This document shows positions 25,770 to 34,298 of a stretch of 64,000 bases of DNA, one piece after another. Each line of letters begins with the position of its first letter. Position 1 is the first letter of the stretch. This DNA is from Micromonospora sp. Llam0 (lineage in GTDB: Bacteria > Actinomycetota > Actinomycetes > Mycobacteriales > Micromonosporaceae). The notes below the pieces were generated by a model. That model had not been told where the DNA came from and did not search any database. It saw only the letters and a program-made list of their open reading frames with translations. Location: contig NZ_RJJY01000001.1 of the NCBI RefSeq assembly GCF_003751085.1, forward strand, positions 4,526,001-4,590,000, written 5' to 3'. The position numbers and the translations under genes are program-made.

Positions 25770-26960
25770 TCAGCCGCACCGGAAGAACTCGCGCGGCACC
25801 GAGTGCAGCGACTCGAGACCGGACGCGGTGACGGCGAACATCTCGCCGTACTGGACGCCGGCGAGGCCGTCGGGTGTCACCACGTTCGGTTGCACCACCA
25901 GGCACATGCCTTCCCGGTACACGAAGCCCTCCGGTTCACCGCGGTAGGTCTGGCGGGTGCGGACGATGGCCGGCAGCTGTGCGCAGCCGTGCACCAGGTC
26001 GTCGTAGATGGTGTAGCCGTGTCGCTGGGCGACCTCCGCCGCGTCGAGAATGTCGGACACCGTCGCGCCCGGCTTGATCACCGAGCTGACGGCGTCGAAC
26101 ACCTCGAGCGCGACGTCGTGCAGCCGGGCGTAGAGCGGGGTCGGGTCCGCGCCGATGGTGTAGCTGCGCAGCACCTGGGCGGAGTAGCCGGCGTAGTTGG
26201 TGCTGAGCTCCGCGACGAGCGCGTCACCGACCTGGAGCCGGCGGTCGGACTGGTGCTGGCACGGTACGCCGCCACGCGGGTCGGCCATCTGGGTGGCCAC
26301 CATGAAGTGGATGCCGTTGATCCCGCCGTCGGCCAGGTAACTGTCCTCGATGATCCGGGCCAGCTCGTACTCGGTCACGCCGGGCCGGGCCTGCTCGGCG
26401 ATCGCCATCGCCGACGCGTCGCACATCCGCGCCGAGACGGTCAGCCGCTGCATCTCCTCGGCGCTCTTGATCTGACGCTGATCGGCCAGCTGCCCGCCGA
26501 ACTCCACCCACTCGACCCAGGGGAAGGCCGCGGTGAGCCGGGCGTACTCGCGCCAGGTGACGGTCCCGGCCAGGCCGACGCGGCCGGTCGAGACGCCGCG
26601 TTCCCGCAGGCATTCGATGAGGGTGGGGGTGGTGTCGACCGAGCCGGTCGGGGCCGAGCCGCCGAAGCGTACGTCCGGGAACCGGGACATCCGCCGGGCC
26701 AGCGGCAGATGGTTCGACAACTGGATCAGCATCGTCGGGTCGCCGTGCCGGGGGAACAGGACCCAGGCCTCCCGCGTCGACCACCAGTCGCTGAGGTACA
26801 GCACGTTCGGGTCACGCCCGCCCCGGCCGCAGACCACGACGAGTCGCAGGTCGAGGGCGTCCATCCGGGCGCGGATCTCGGCGTCGCGCCGGTCGAACTC
26901 GGCGGCGGAGAAGCGGGGATAGTCACGGTCGGTCAGTGGCAGCGCGGCGGTGGTGGTCAT
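25770..26960 (-). CDS. M24-fold hydrolase, creatinase/aminopeptidase-P-like, without canonical metal ligands
   Basis: 396 residues, ATG 26960. The N-terminal creatinase-like domain (NVLYLSDWWSTREAWVLFPR) is followed by the pita-bread domain. In metal-dependent M24 peptidases the two Asp ligands lie in segments like DxG and SDITR. Here the matching segments read LVAELSTNYAGY and SAQVLRSYTIG, and the later Glu positions are also not canonical. Creatinase is a non-metal M24 member, so an amidinohydrolase or C-N hydrolase role is more likely than a peptidase. It sits in the same operon as two isochorismatase-fold hydrolases and an ABC importer, suggesting sequential hydrolysis of an imported N-containing compound. 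The exact reaction is unknown. Confidence 0.75.
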   Translation of the reverse strand: MTTTAALPLTDRDYPRFSAAEFDRRDAEIRARMDALDLRLVVVCGRGGRDPNVLYLSDWWSTREAWVLFPRHGDPTMLIQLSNHLPLARRMSRFPDVRFGGSAPTGSVDTTPTLIECLRERGVSTGRVGLAGTVTWREYARLTAAFPWVEWVEFGGQLADQRQIKSAEEMQRLTVSARMCDASAMAIAEQARPGVTEYELARIIEDSYLADGGINGIHFMVATQMADPRGGVPCQHQSDRRLQVGDALVAELSTNYAGYSAQVLRSYTIGADPTPLYARLHDVALEVFDAVSSVIKPGATVSDILDAAEVAQRHGYTIYDDLVHGCAQLPAIVRTRQTYRGEPEGFVYREGMCLVVQPNVVTPDGLAGVQYGEMFAVTASGLESLHSVPREFFRCG

Positions 26961-27053
26961 AGGTCCTCACTGGAGAGATGCGAAGGGTGGGTGCCGGCCG
27001 GCGGGATGGACGCCGGCCGGCAAGGGTGTTGGGCCCGGGGCCCGAGGGCGGCC

Positions 27054-28823
27054 TCAGAGGCCGCCCTCGAGTCCCATCCGGGCGTTGAGGCGGTTGTAGC
27101 CGACCAGCCCCACCAGCAGTACGGCGAAGGTGACGATGCCGAACGCCGCCACGGTGGAGAACTGTCCGTCGCCGGCCATGTCGAACATGACGACCGCGGC
27201 GGTACGGGTCTGCGGACCCGCCAGGTAGAGAGTGGTCTGCAGCTCACGGAAGCTCATCACCATCGTGATGAGCGCGCCGGCGAGCAGTGCCGGCGACAGC
27301 AGCGGTACGACGATCGTCCAGATCGCCCGCGCGAAGCTCGCCCCGGCCACCTGCGCGGCCTCCTCCAGCTCCGAACTGATCTGCAGCATGCGGGCGCTGA
27401 CCAGGCGTGACACCACCGCGATGATGATCGTGATGTACGCGATCACCAGCGCCCAGTGCGTCGAGTAGATCGGCAGCGGCGTGATCAGGAAGATCCACAG
27501 GAAGCTGACGCCGACGATGACGTTCGGCAGCGCCATCGGTACCGACGTCAACAGGTAGAGCAGCCGGCCGCCGGGAACCCGCCGGGCGGAGAACCACGCC
27601 GCCAGGGTGGACAGGGTCAGCACCCCGACGCTCGCCAGCACGCCGACCAGCAGGCTGTTCACGAACCCCTGCATGATGTTGGGCGTCTGCAGGGCGGCCA
27701 CGTACGACTCCAGTGACAGCGATGTCACGGCCTCCCAGCTGAACTGCCGGAAGAACGGGTTGAGCGACATCCACAGGAGCATGAACAGCGGCAGCAGGAT
27801 CACCAGGGTCAGCACGGCGAAGGTGAGGATGGTCACCGGCACCCGCCACCGGCCCAGGTCCATCCGTACCGAGGAGAAGTTCTTGCCGCTGATCACGGCG
27901 TACCGCTCCCCCGCCTGGTTGAACCGGTCGTACCACCAGATCATCACCACGGCCCCGAGGAGCATGAAGACCGCGTAGGTGGAGACGAGACCGACGTTGC
28001 TCGGCGGCGTACTGGTCCGCAGGTAGATCTCCGAGGCGTAGGTGAAGATCTTCTCGTTGACCCCGAGGAACCACGGGATCTCGAACGCCTCCCAGGCCCG
28101 CATCAGGGCCATGATCGCCACGGCGGCGATGCCGGGCGCCGCCAGCGGGAGCGAGATGTCCCGTACCGCGCGCAGCTTCGAGGCTCCCGAGACCTCGGCG
28201 GCCTCCTCCAGCGAGGAGTTCATCGAGGAGAAGACGGTGACCACGAACAGGTAGACCATCGGCACCATGGTCAGGCCGTTGACCAGGATCAGACCCTGCA
28301 TCGAGTAGACGTTGAACAGGGTGCCGTCGGTGCCGGTGAGGTTGCGCCAGGCCACGTTGATCGCGCCGATCTTCGGGCTGGCCAGGAACGTCCAGGCGAC
28401 CGGGACGAGGATCCCCGGCACCGCCATCTGGACGATGGTGAGCACTCCGACGAGGTTGCGGAACGGTGCGTTCGTACGGGCGACGATCCAGGCCAGGAAC
28501 GTGCCCAGCGCCAGCGCGACCAGCGTGGATCCGCCGGCGAACTGCACCGTGGTCCAGGTGACGTTGAGCAGCCGGCCGGAGGCGAACGCGTCGCGGAAGT
28601 TCTCCAACGTGAAGCTGAGGGAGAAGAAGTCCGCGTCGGTGGGTCGGGCGTCCTTGAAACTGGTGAACAGCAGGATGGCGATCGGCAGCGCCACCTGTGC
28701 CAGCAGAATGATCAGGACCAGGCCGTAGACCACGCTGCGGGGGGTGAAGACCCCCCGCAGCGCGGGGAAGCGGGTAACCCGACCGGTGGTGAGCCGGGCC
28801 CAGCTGTCCACGAGGGTGGTCAT
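27054..28823 (-). CDS. ABC transporter permease, fused double-domain, Fe(III)/AfuB type
   Basis: 589 residues with about twelve membrane segments arranged as two homologous halves. Each half contains an EAA-loop-like segment: EEAAEVSGASKLRAVRDISLPLAAPG in the first and EEAAQVAGASFARAIWTIVVPLLSP in the second, which contact the ATPase. Double permeases of this type pair with periplasmic receptors for ferric ion, sugar phosphates, 2-aminoethylphosphonate or other small ligands. The gene starts 5 bp after the receptor gene's stop. Substrate class cannot be read from the sequence; the gene neighbours point to an organic nitrogen compound rather than iron. Confidence 0.9.
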   Translation of the reverse strand: MTTLVDSWARLTTGRVTRFPALRGVFTPRSVVYGLVLIILLAQVALPIAILLFTSFKDARPTDADFFSLSFTLENFRDAFASGRLLNVTWTTVQFAGGSTLVALALGTFLAWIVARTNAPFRNLVGVLTIVQMAVPGILVPVAWTFLASPKIGAINVAWRNLTGTDGTLFNVYSMQGLILVNGLTMVPMVYLFVVTVFSSMNSSLEEAAEVSGASKLRAVRDISLPLAAPGIAAVAIMALMRAWEAFEIPWFLGVNEKIFTYASEIYLRTSTPPSNVGLVSTYAVFMLLGAVVMIWWYDRFNQAGERYAVISGKNFSSVRMDLGRWRVPVTILTFAVLTLVILLPLFMLLWMSLNPFFRQFSWEAVTSLSLESYVAALQTPNIMQGFVNSLLVGVLASVGVLTLSTLAAWFSARRVPGGRLLYLLTSVPMALPNVIVGVSFLWIFLITPLPIYSTHWALVIAYITIIIAVVSRLVSARMLQISSELEEAAQVAGASFARAIWTIVVPLLSPALLAGALITMVMSFRELQTTLYLAGPQTRTAAVVMFDMAGDGQFSTVAAFGIVTFAVLLVGLVGYNRLNARMGLEGGL

Positions 28824-28828
28824 GTCGA

Positions 28829-29950
28829 TCAGCCCGTCACAAAGATCGACTGGTGCTGCTCGACGCGGGTGTCGTAGTCACCGAAGTTGTCGGTGGTCTC
28901 GAAGAACAGCTCACTGTCCAGGATGCCCTCGGCCGACGAGGGGATCGGCGCCCCTTCCTTGATCGGCACCTTGACGACGACCTCACCGACCTTGTTCTGC
29001 CACTCGTCGCTCATCAGCCACTCCATGTACAGCCGGGTGGTGGCCGGGTGCGGCGCGTTCTTCAGCGGGAAGTACATGTCCGGCTGGGCGATGGTCACCG
29101 GCGTGGTGACGATCTCGATCGGTGCCCCGTCGGCGATCAGATCCCGGACCGTGCGGGTCGCGCTCTGCGGGAACGCGACGTCGAACTCGCCCGCCGACAG
29201 CTTCTCCAGACCGTCGGCGCCGGCGTAGACGACCGGCTCGTTGGCGGCGATCGCCTCCATCAGCGCCAGGCCGTCCTGCTCGCCCATTTCGGCCAGCACC
29301 CCGGCGAACCAGTCGAGCTGGTCGATGTTGACGCCGAACCGACCCTTCCACTTCGGATCGGTGAGGTCCTCGTAAGTCTTGGGTGCCTCGGCCGCGCTGA
29401 CCTGGTTGGTGTTGTAGGTGATGTGGAACGTGAAGAAGTCGGCCACCGAACAGCCGCAGTCCGCATAGGCGCGGTCCGCCGGCAGGTCGGCCTCACCACG
29501 CGGGTCGTACTCCAGGCAGAGCCCTTCGTCGCGGCACAGCGTGTTGTCCTCCAGCGGACCGCCCTGCAGCACGTCCGCGCTGGGGCGCCCGGCCGCGTTC
29601 TCGGTGATGACGCGCTCGATCAGCTCGAGCGTGCCGCCGGAGGTGTACTCCAGCTCCACCCACGGGTACTTCTCGATGAACAGGTTGATCTGGTTCTCCG
29701 CAGCGGCGGCGGGAGCGCTGAAGTAGTAGCTGATTACGCCACCCTCCGCTTTCGACGCCTCCTCCAACGCCGTCAGGTACTCGGCGTACTCCTCGTCGGT
29801 CATGTCGACCGTCGAGGCCACCGCGAGCTCCTCCGGCAGCGCCGTCGTCGCGGCGTCGGCGTCGTCACCGCCGCCGCAGGCGGCCAGCGCGAACGCCGCC
29901 GCCGTCAGCGGAGCCGTGACCTTCAGCATGGTCGTTCTGTGCTGTCTCAT
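28829..29950 (-). CDS. ABC transporter substrate-binding lipoprotein
   Basis: 373 residues. Start ATG 29950 overlaps the upstream hydrolase stop by 4 bp (ATGA). The N-terminus is a lipoprotein signal with lipobox ALAAC (Cys near residue 25). The mature protein has the layout of the Fe(III)/AfuA-type extracellular binding proteins: ISYYFSAPAAAAENQINLFIEKYPWVELEY, then SADVLQGG, then PKTYEDLTDPKWKGRFGV, then EWLMSDEWQ near the end. Several Cys residues (CRDEGLCLEYD, CGCS) are unusual for the family and might form disulfides outside the cell. It supplies the permease encoded directly downstream. Confidence 0.88.
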   Translation of the reverse strand: MRQHRTTMLKVTAPLTAAAFALAACGGGDDADAATTALPEELAVASTVDMTDEEYAEYLTALEEASKAEGGVISYYFSAPAAAAENQINLFIEKYPWVELEYTSGGTLELIERVITENAAGRPSADVLQGGPLEDNTLCRDEGLCLEYDPRGEADLPADRAYADCGCSVADFFTFHITYNTNQVSAAEAPKTYEDLTDPKWKGRFGVNIDQLDWFAGVLAEMGEQDGLALMEAIAANEPVVYAGADGLEKLSAGEFDVAFPQSATRTVRDLIADGAPIEIVTTPVTIAQPDMYFPLKNAPHPATTRLYMEWLMSDEWQNKVGEVVVKVPIKEGAPIPSSAEGILDSELFFETTDNFGDYDTRVEQHQSIFVTG

Positions 29951-30678
29951 GCCGGCACCTCCGTCGCGGCGGCGGGGGCGGGGGCGGAGTCGAGCTTGCT
30001 GGCCAGCTCCGCCAGCGACAGCACCCAGCCCTGGCAGCGTCCGAGCTGCTGCAGGCCGAGCTCCTGCAGGTCCTCGCCGAACCAGGTGGCGACGCACTCC
30101 GCGACGGTGACCACCTTGTACGCCTTGCAGCTCGCGTCGTACGCGGTCGACTGGATGTCCGCGTTGGTGTTCGCGCCGGCGAGGATCAGCGTGTCGACGC
30201 CGAGCGCCTTGGTGAGCCACTCCAGATCGGTCTGGTAGAAGGCGCTCAACGACTTCTTGGTCTTGATGATGTAGTCGCTGTCGGCGACCGAGACCGCGAA
30301 GTCCGGCTTGAACGTGCCGTCCTGCACGTCGACCGACTCGTCGGGCACCGGGCCGTACGGGCTCATCGACTCGCCGATCGCGGCCCAGGCCCGGCCGACC
30401 CGGGTGTTGGCCTGCGCCTGTGTCTCGACCGGCCGCAGCGCCGACAGGACGTGGATCACGGCGGTGCCGCTGGCCCGTGCCAGGGTGAGAAGTTCCTCGG
30501 TGTTGGCGAGCAGTTCGTCGCGTACGCCGGGCGGGAACGGCGCGGTGGGCGTGAGCCGACGCTGGGTCATCTCCACCGTCACGACCGCAGAGCGGGCCGG
30601 GACGATCGGAACGGCGTCGTTGATGACCTGAAGGAATTCCTTACGGTCGTACACGTCGACCGTGGGTCCGGTGAGCAT
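29947..30678 (-). CDS. Isochorismatase-fold protein lacking catalytic Cys
   Basis: 243 residues, ATG 30678. The Rossmann-like cysteine-hydrolase fold is clear: VVTVEMTQ (first strand), VIHVLSAL, IIKTKKSLSAF, LGVDTLILAGANTN and DASCKAYKVVTVAECVAT. The catalytic Cys position, which normally reads GxxTNxCV, reads ANTNADIQSTA here, so Cys is replaced by Asp. The first-strand Asp is Glu. The Lys segment remains. The gene is paired with a canonical paralogue immediately upstream (43 bp gap). It may be a non-catalytic subunit of a mixed oligomer or use different chemistry. Confidence 0.8.
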   Translation of the reverse strand: MLTGPTVDVYDRKEFLQVINDAVPIVPARSAVVTVEMTQRRLTPTAPFPPGVRDELLANTEELLTLARASGTAVIHVLSALRPVETQAQANTRVGRAWAAIGESMSPYGPVPDESVDVQDGTFKPDFAVSVADSDYIIKTKKSLSAFYQTDLEWLTKALGVDTLILAGANTNADIQSTAYDASCKAYKVVTVAECVATWFGEDLQELGLQQLGRCQGWVLSLAELASKLDSAPAPAAATEVPA

Positions 30679-30721
30679 ATGTCTTCCCCTCGATTGGTGT
30701 GACGATCAGTCGGCGGGCAGG

Positions 30722-31483
30722 TCAGATGCCCGCCATCGCGGTGTCCGCGGCGGCGGCCTTGGCGGCGGTGAGCCGCTCGACGGCCTCAGCCGAGGACATC
30801 GCGAGCCCGATGGTGCGGGGGTAGTTCTGCAGCGCGAACTCGTGCAGGTCCTTGCCGTGCGTGGAGCCCACCGCATCGGTGACGATGATCGGCGTCCACA
30901 TCCGGTTGTAGGCGTCGAACGAGAAGTTGGAGACGCAGTTGTTGGTGTTGATGCCGACGACGAAGAACGTGTCGACGCCGAGGCAGCGGATCAGATGCTC
31001 CACGTCGGTCGACAGGAAGCTGCTGGTCATCTGCCGCTTGGTGTTGATGATGTAGTCGCCCGGCTTGGGGCCGAGGACCGGCATGACGTCCCACTCGAAG
31101 TAGCCCTCGGGGGCGTCCGGGTGGTATCCGGGCCGGGGTGCCTGGCCGTACGGCGTACCGTGCCGGCCGGTGCTCTGCACGATCGCGGTGCGCGGCTGCA
31201 TGCCCCGCTCGACGAGCCGTTGGTAGACCATGACGTGGATGACCGGCAGTCCGAGTTCGCGGCCGGCGTCCAGGAAGGCGGCGGCGTTCGGCAGGATTCG
31301 CTCGGCCACGTTCTGCGGGAACGACGACCAGTCCTTGTCGATCTGCCGTACGTGCATGTCGATCTGCACGACGGCGGTTTTCGCGAAGTCGATCTCCAGG
31401 GCGTCGTTCAGCTTGCTGAGCGTCGCGCTGCGGTCGATGATCTCGACGGCGTGACTTTTCGGGTGCACCTGGTTGTATGTCAT
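30722..31483 (-). CDS. Isochorismatase-family cysteine hydrolase
   Basis: 253 residues, ATG 31483 with AAGGAG upstream. The catalytic Asp is in VVQIDMHVR and the nucleophile Cys in GINTNNCVSNFSFDA; a Lys lies in INTKRQM. The fold is shared by isochorismatase, nicotinamidase, N-carbamoylsarcosine amidase and ureidoacrylate hydrolase. With an M24 creatinase-like neighbour, an amidase acting on an N-carbamoyl or amide compound is a sensible guess. No siderophore-type aryl carrier domain is attached, so a 2,3-dihydroxybenzoate role is not supported. It lies between the transport ATPase and the Cys-lacking paralogue. Confidence 0.85.
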   Translation of the reverse strand: MTYNQVHPKSHAVEIIDRSATLSKLNDALEIDFAKTAVVQIDMHVRQIDKDWSSFPQNVAERILPNAAAFLDAGRELGLPVIHVMVYQRLVERGMQPRTAIVQSTGRHGTPYGQAPRPGYHPDAPEGYFEWDVMPVLGPKPGDYIINTKRQMTSSFLSTDVEHLIRCLGVDTFFVVGINTNNCVSNFSFDAYNRMWTPIIVTDAVGSTHGKDLHEFALQNYPRTIGLAMSSAEAVERLTAAKAAAADTAMAGI

Positions 31484-31532
31484 GTCGTTCTCCTTGAGTC
31501 GCTGGGTCGTCGCACTGGTCTTGGTCGTCTTG

Positions 31533-32741
31533 TCACTGCGTGTCGTGGCCCGCCGGCGAGCGGTCCGGGTGCAGCACCACGTGGTGCGGCTCGATCCGCA
31601 CGTGCACCCGGCTGCCCAGTGCCGCGCCCGCGCCGCCGGTCACCCGGGCGGTGACGAGGTGGCCGGACTCCAGTTCGACGACCAGTTCGGCGAACGGGCC
31701 GAGGAAGGATGCCGAGCGCACCGACCCGGCGATCGCCGGGACCGGGGTGTCCGAGGCTGCCTCCCGCAGTTGCAGGTGCTCCGGACGGACAGTGAGCACG
31801 ACGGATTCGGAGACCCGTACGGTGTCGTGCGGGTGTCGCGCCACGTGGAGCTGGCCGATACCGGTCTGTACCAGCCAGTGGTCGTCGTCGGCGTCGACGA
31901 CGGTGCCCGGCAGCGTCTCGCTTTCGCCGACGAAGTTCGCCGCGAACACATCGGCGGGGCGCGAGTACACCCGGGTCGGCGCGCCCTGGTCCTTGATCTC
32001 ACCGCTCTCCAGCACCAGAATCCGGTCCGAGACCGCCATCGCCTCTTCCTGGTCGTGGGTGACGTAGAGGACGGTGATGCCGAGCCGCTGCTGCAGGTCG
32101 CGAATCTCCTGGCGAACTTCCTTACGCAGCTTTGCGTCGAGGTTCGACAGTGGTTCGTCGAAGAGGATGAGTTCGGAACGGGACACCAGTGCACGCGCCA
32201 CCGCGACGCGCTGCTGCTGTCCACCGCTGAGCTTGGTTGCCGGGCGCTGCGCCGCGTGGTCGAGCCCCAGCATCTCCAGTACCTCGGTGGTCCGGGCAAT
32301 GATCTCGGCCTTGCGCAGCTTGCGCCGCCGCAGCGGGTAGGCCACGTTGTCGAAGACCGACATGTGCGGCCAGATCGCGTACGACTGGAACACCATGCCG
32401 ATCTGGCGCTGGGCCGGGGTGAGCCGGATCCGACGGTTGGATGAGTAGACGGGCCGCCCGCCGATGGCGATCTCGCCGGACGTCGGTGTTTCCAGTCCGG
32501 CGACCGAGCGCAGGATGGTGGTCTTGCCGCAGCCGCTCGGGCCGAGCAGCGTGACGAACTCGCCTCTGGCGATGTCGAAGCTGATCCCCCGTACGGCGTG
32601 AACATCGCCGTCGGCGGTGCGATATTGCTTGTGGAGATCGACGATCGACACCATGGGCGCAGGTTGAGGGGCACTCGGCGCCAGCACCTCGTTGTGGGTG
32701 CCAGCCGCCTCGACGAGGGCCGCACTCTGCGTAGCGGTCAT
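31533..32741 (-). CDS. ABC transporter ATP-binding protein (AfuC/PotA type)
   Basis: 402 residues. ATG 32741 is chosen because GAAGGGAG lies just upstream. Walker A GPSGCGKTT, the Q loop in IGMVFQSYAIWPHMS, signature LSGGQQQR, Walker B LILFDEPLSNLD and the H loop VTHDQEEAMAVS are all intact. The C-terminal TOBE region (residues ~280-400) is as in PotA, UgpC and FbpC proteins. It is the first gene of the minus-strand operon and has a palindromic site directly in front of it. Confidence 0.93.
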   Translation of the reverse strand: MTATQSAALVEAAGTHNEVLAPSAPQPAPMVSIVDLHKQYRTADGDVHAVRGISFDIARGEFVTLLGPSGCGKTTILRSVAGLETPTSGEIAIGGRPVYSSNRRIRLTPAQRQIGMVFQSYAIWPHMSVFDNVAYPLRRRKLRKAEIIARTTEVLEMLGLDHAAQRPATKLSGGQQQRVAVARALVSRSELILFDEPLSNLDAKLRKEVRQEIRDLQQRLGITVLYVTHDQEEAMAVSDRILVLESGEIKDQGAPTRVYSRPADVFAANFVGESETLPGTVVDADDDHWLVQTGIGQLHVARHPHDTVRVSESVVLTVRPEHLQLREAASDTPVPAIAGSVRSASFLGPFAELVVELESGHLVTARVTGGAGAALGSRVHVRIEPHHVVLHPDRSPAGHDTQ

Positions 32742-32751
32742 CTCACTCCCT

Positions 32752-32768
32752 TCTCTATAGACTAGAGA
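32752..32768. promoter_or_regulatory. Operator candidate upstream of ABC operon
   Basis: A perfect inverted repeat, TCTCTA-tagac-TAGAGA, begins 11 bp upstream of the ATPase ATG. The overlapping core TCTATAGA is palindromic and resembles TCTACAGA upstream of the gntR-type gene. A site overlapping the leader or promoter suggests repression. Confidence 0.5.
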
Positions 32769-32948
32769 CGAGATTAGGTAGACCTTGTTACGACGATGTC
32801 GCCCTGGGTGTTGCGGTGCGGTTAGCAAGCCATGACGGAGCCGATACACGACGAGGTCGCCCGGGGTCGCACGCACCGGTGAAACGGCGCCACCGCACCC
32901 GGCCGCGCTCGCCGCACCAGCCTCCGTCGCCACGCAGTCCGCTGCGAA

Positions 32949-32967
32949 GTAGGCTCGCCTAACCTAA
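32949..32967 (+). promoter_or_regulatory. IdeR/DmdR iron box
   Basis: gtaggctcgcctaacctaa reads on the other strand as ttaggttaggcgagcctac. It closely matches the actinobacterial iron-box consensus TTAGGTTAGGCTAACCTAA. It lies 29 bp upstream of the siderophore-interacting protein start, the expected place for Fe(II)-dependent repression. Confidence 0.85.
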
Positions 32968-32996
32968 GAAGGAGCGGCGAAGCGGAGGAACCCGGG

Positions 32997-33827
32997 ATGG
33001 CGACGGCACAGCGGCAGGCACCGAATCAGCACGTACTCACGGTCGAGTCCACCGAGTGGCTGACGCCGCACCTGGTACGGGTGGTCCTCGCCGGGCCGTC
33101 GCTGGCCGGATTCAACTGCGACGGCCACACCGACGCGTACGTGAAACTGCTGTTCGTCGACCCGACACTCGGGCTGGAGCCGCCCTACGACCTCGCCGCC
33201 CTGCGAACCACCCTGCCGGCCGGGCAACGGCCGGTGACCCGTACCTACACGGTCCGCTGGCTCGACCGGGCCACCCGGCGGCTGGCGATCGACTTCGTGA
33301 CCCACGGCGACGCCGGGGTGGCGGCGGTGTGGGCGGCCAAGGCCACGCCGGGCGACCGGCTGGTGCTGTCGGGCCCCGGCGGCGCGTACGTGCCCGACCC
33401 GGCGGTCGGCTGGCACGTGTTCGCCGGGGACCTGTCCGCGTTGCCAGCGATCGCCGCGTCCCTGCGGGCACTGCCGGAGCACGCGCGCGGCGTCGCGCAC
33501 CTCGAGATCACCGATCCGGCCGACATCATCGACCTCGAACACCCCGCCCAGGTGACGGTGAACTGGCTGGTCAACACCGACGACGGCGACACGGTGTTCC
33601 TCGCCCGCGCGATGGAGGACTGGCCCTGGCCGCCCGCCGCGGACTCCCCCGGCGCCGTTCAGGTCTTCGCGCACGGCGAGCGTGAGTCGATCAAGGCCGT
33701 CCGCAAGGTGCTTCAGGCACGGGGCATCCCCCGCGCGGCGATCTCGATATCCGGCTACTGGGCCCGCGGCCGCACCGAGGACGTGTTCCAGGCCGAGAAG
33801 CGCGAGCCGGTCGGCCGGATCGACTGA
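32997..33827 (+). CDS. Siderophore-interacting protein (FAD-dependent ferric-siderophore reductase)
   Basis: 276 residues, ATG 32997 with CGGAGGA upstream. The FAD-binding signature RPVTRTYTVR is near residue 80 and a THGD segment follows. The C-terminal NAD(P)H-binding half contains HVFAGDLSALPAIAASLRALPE, and the family ending is present (SGYWARGRTEDVFQ). Such proteins reduce cytosolic ferric-siderophore to release iron. Control by iron is strongly indicated by the iron box at 32949-32967. No siderophore synthesis or receptor gene is adjacent, so it probably serves uptake systems encoded elsewhere. Confidence 0.92.
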   Translation: MATAQRQAPNQHVLTVESTEWLTPHLVRVVLAGPSLAGFNCDGHTDAYVKLLFVDPTLGLEPPYDLAALRTTLPAGQRPVTRTYTVRWLDRATRRLAIDFVTHGDAGVAAVWAAKATPGDRLVLSGPGGAYVPDPAVGWHVFAGDLSALPAIAASLRALPEHARGVAHLEITDPADIIDLEHPAQVTVNWLVNTDDGDTVFLARAMEDWPWPPAADSPGAVQVFAHGERESIKAVRKVLQARGIPRAAISISGYWARGRTEDVFQAEKREPVGRID

Positions 33828-33846
33828 CCGTCGTACCCGGCCAGGG

Positions 33847-34298
33847 TCAGCCCGGCCCGCCGTCGGGCTCCCGGGCCTCGCGCCTACGGCGTTCGGCGCG
33901 GGCCGCGATCGCCCGGGTCGCTGCGGCGACGGCGTCGTGGCCGGCGGCGCCCGCCAACGGCACGAACACGTGTGCGCCCTTGGCACCGCTGGTCTTCACC
34001 GCCCCGCCATGCCGCATGCGGTCAGCACCTCGCGGACCAGCAGGGCCGCCTGCGCCGCCGACCGGAACGCGCCGCCCGGCGGCGGGTCGAGGTCGAGGAT
34101 CAGATGCGTCGGGTACGCCCGTTCGCCGGCCGTCGTCAACGTCGGATGGAACTCGACCGCCCGCTGGTTGGCGAACCAGAGCAGGGTCCGCCGGTCGTTG
34201 CACAGTCCGTAGGTCAGCATCCGCCGGGAACGGTCCGCCCACACCTCGGTGGTCGCGATCCAGTCCGGCGCGTACCCGGGCAGGTTCTTCTGCTTGAC
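33847..34298 (-). pseudogene. LigD polymerase/primase-domain remnant, frameshifted
   Basis: Two reading frames together resemble the polymerase domain of the NHEJ ligase LigD. Frame one carries KNLPGYAPDWIATTEVW, LLWFANQRAVEFHP and HLILDLDPP. After a frameshift near 34,000 it continues as VKTSGAKGAHVFVPL. LDLDPP and KTSGxKGxHVxVPL are LigD-Pol motifs. The N-terminus is cut off exactly at the boundary of the IS200/IS605-like element. The C-terminus stops early at 33847, so it is dead. Confidence 0.8.

Noticed and set aside
32774-32792. TTAGGTAGACCTTG-like half site upstream of the ABC ATPase gene as an iron box
   Set aside because: Only the first half matches the IdeR/DmdR consensus and the dyad symmetry is lost. 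The gene set also points away from iron.
22310-33827. Calling the whole region a siderophore biosynthesis locus because of isochorismatase, EntS-like and Fe-type ABC genes
   Set aside because: There is no aryl-acid synthesis or NRPS gene here, one hydrolase lacks the catalytic Cys and neither has a carrier domain. Only the reductase has an iron box.
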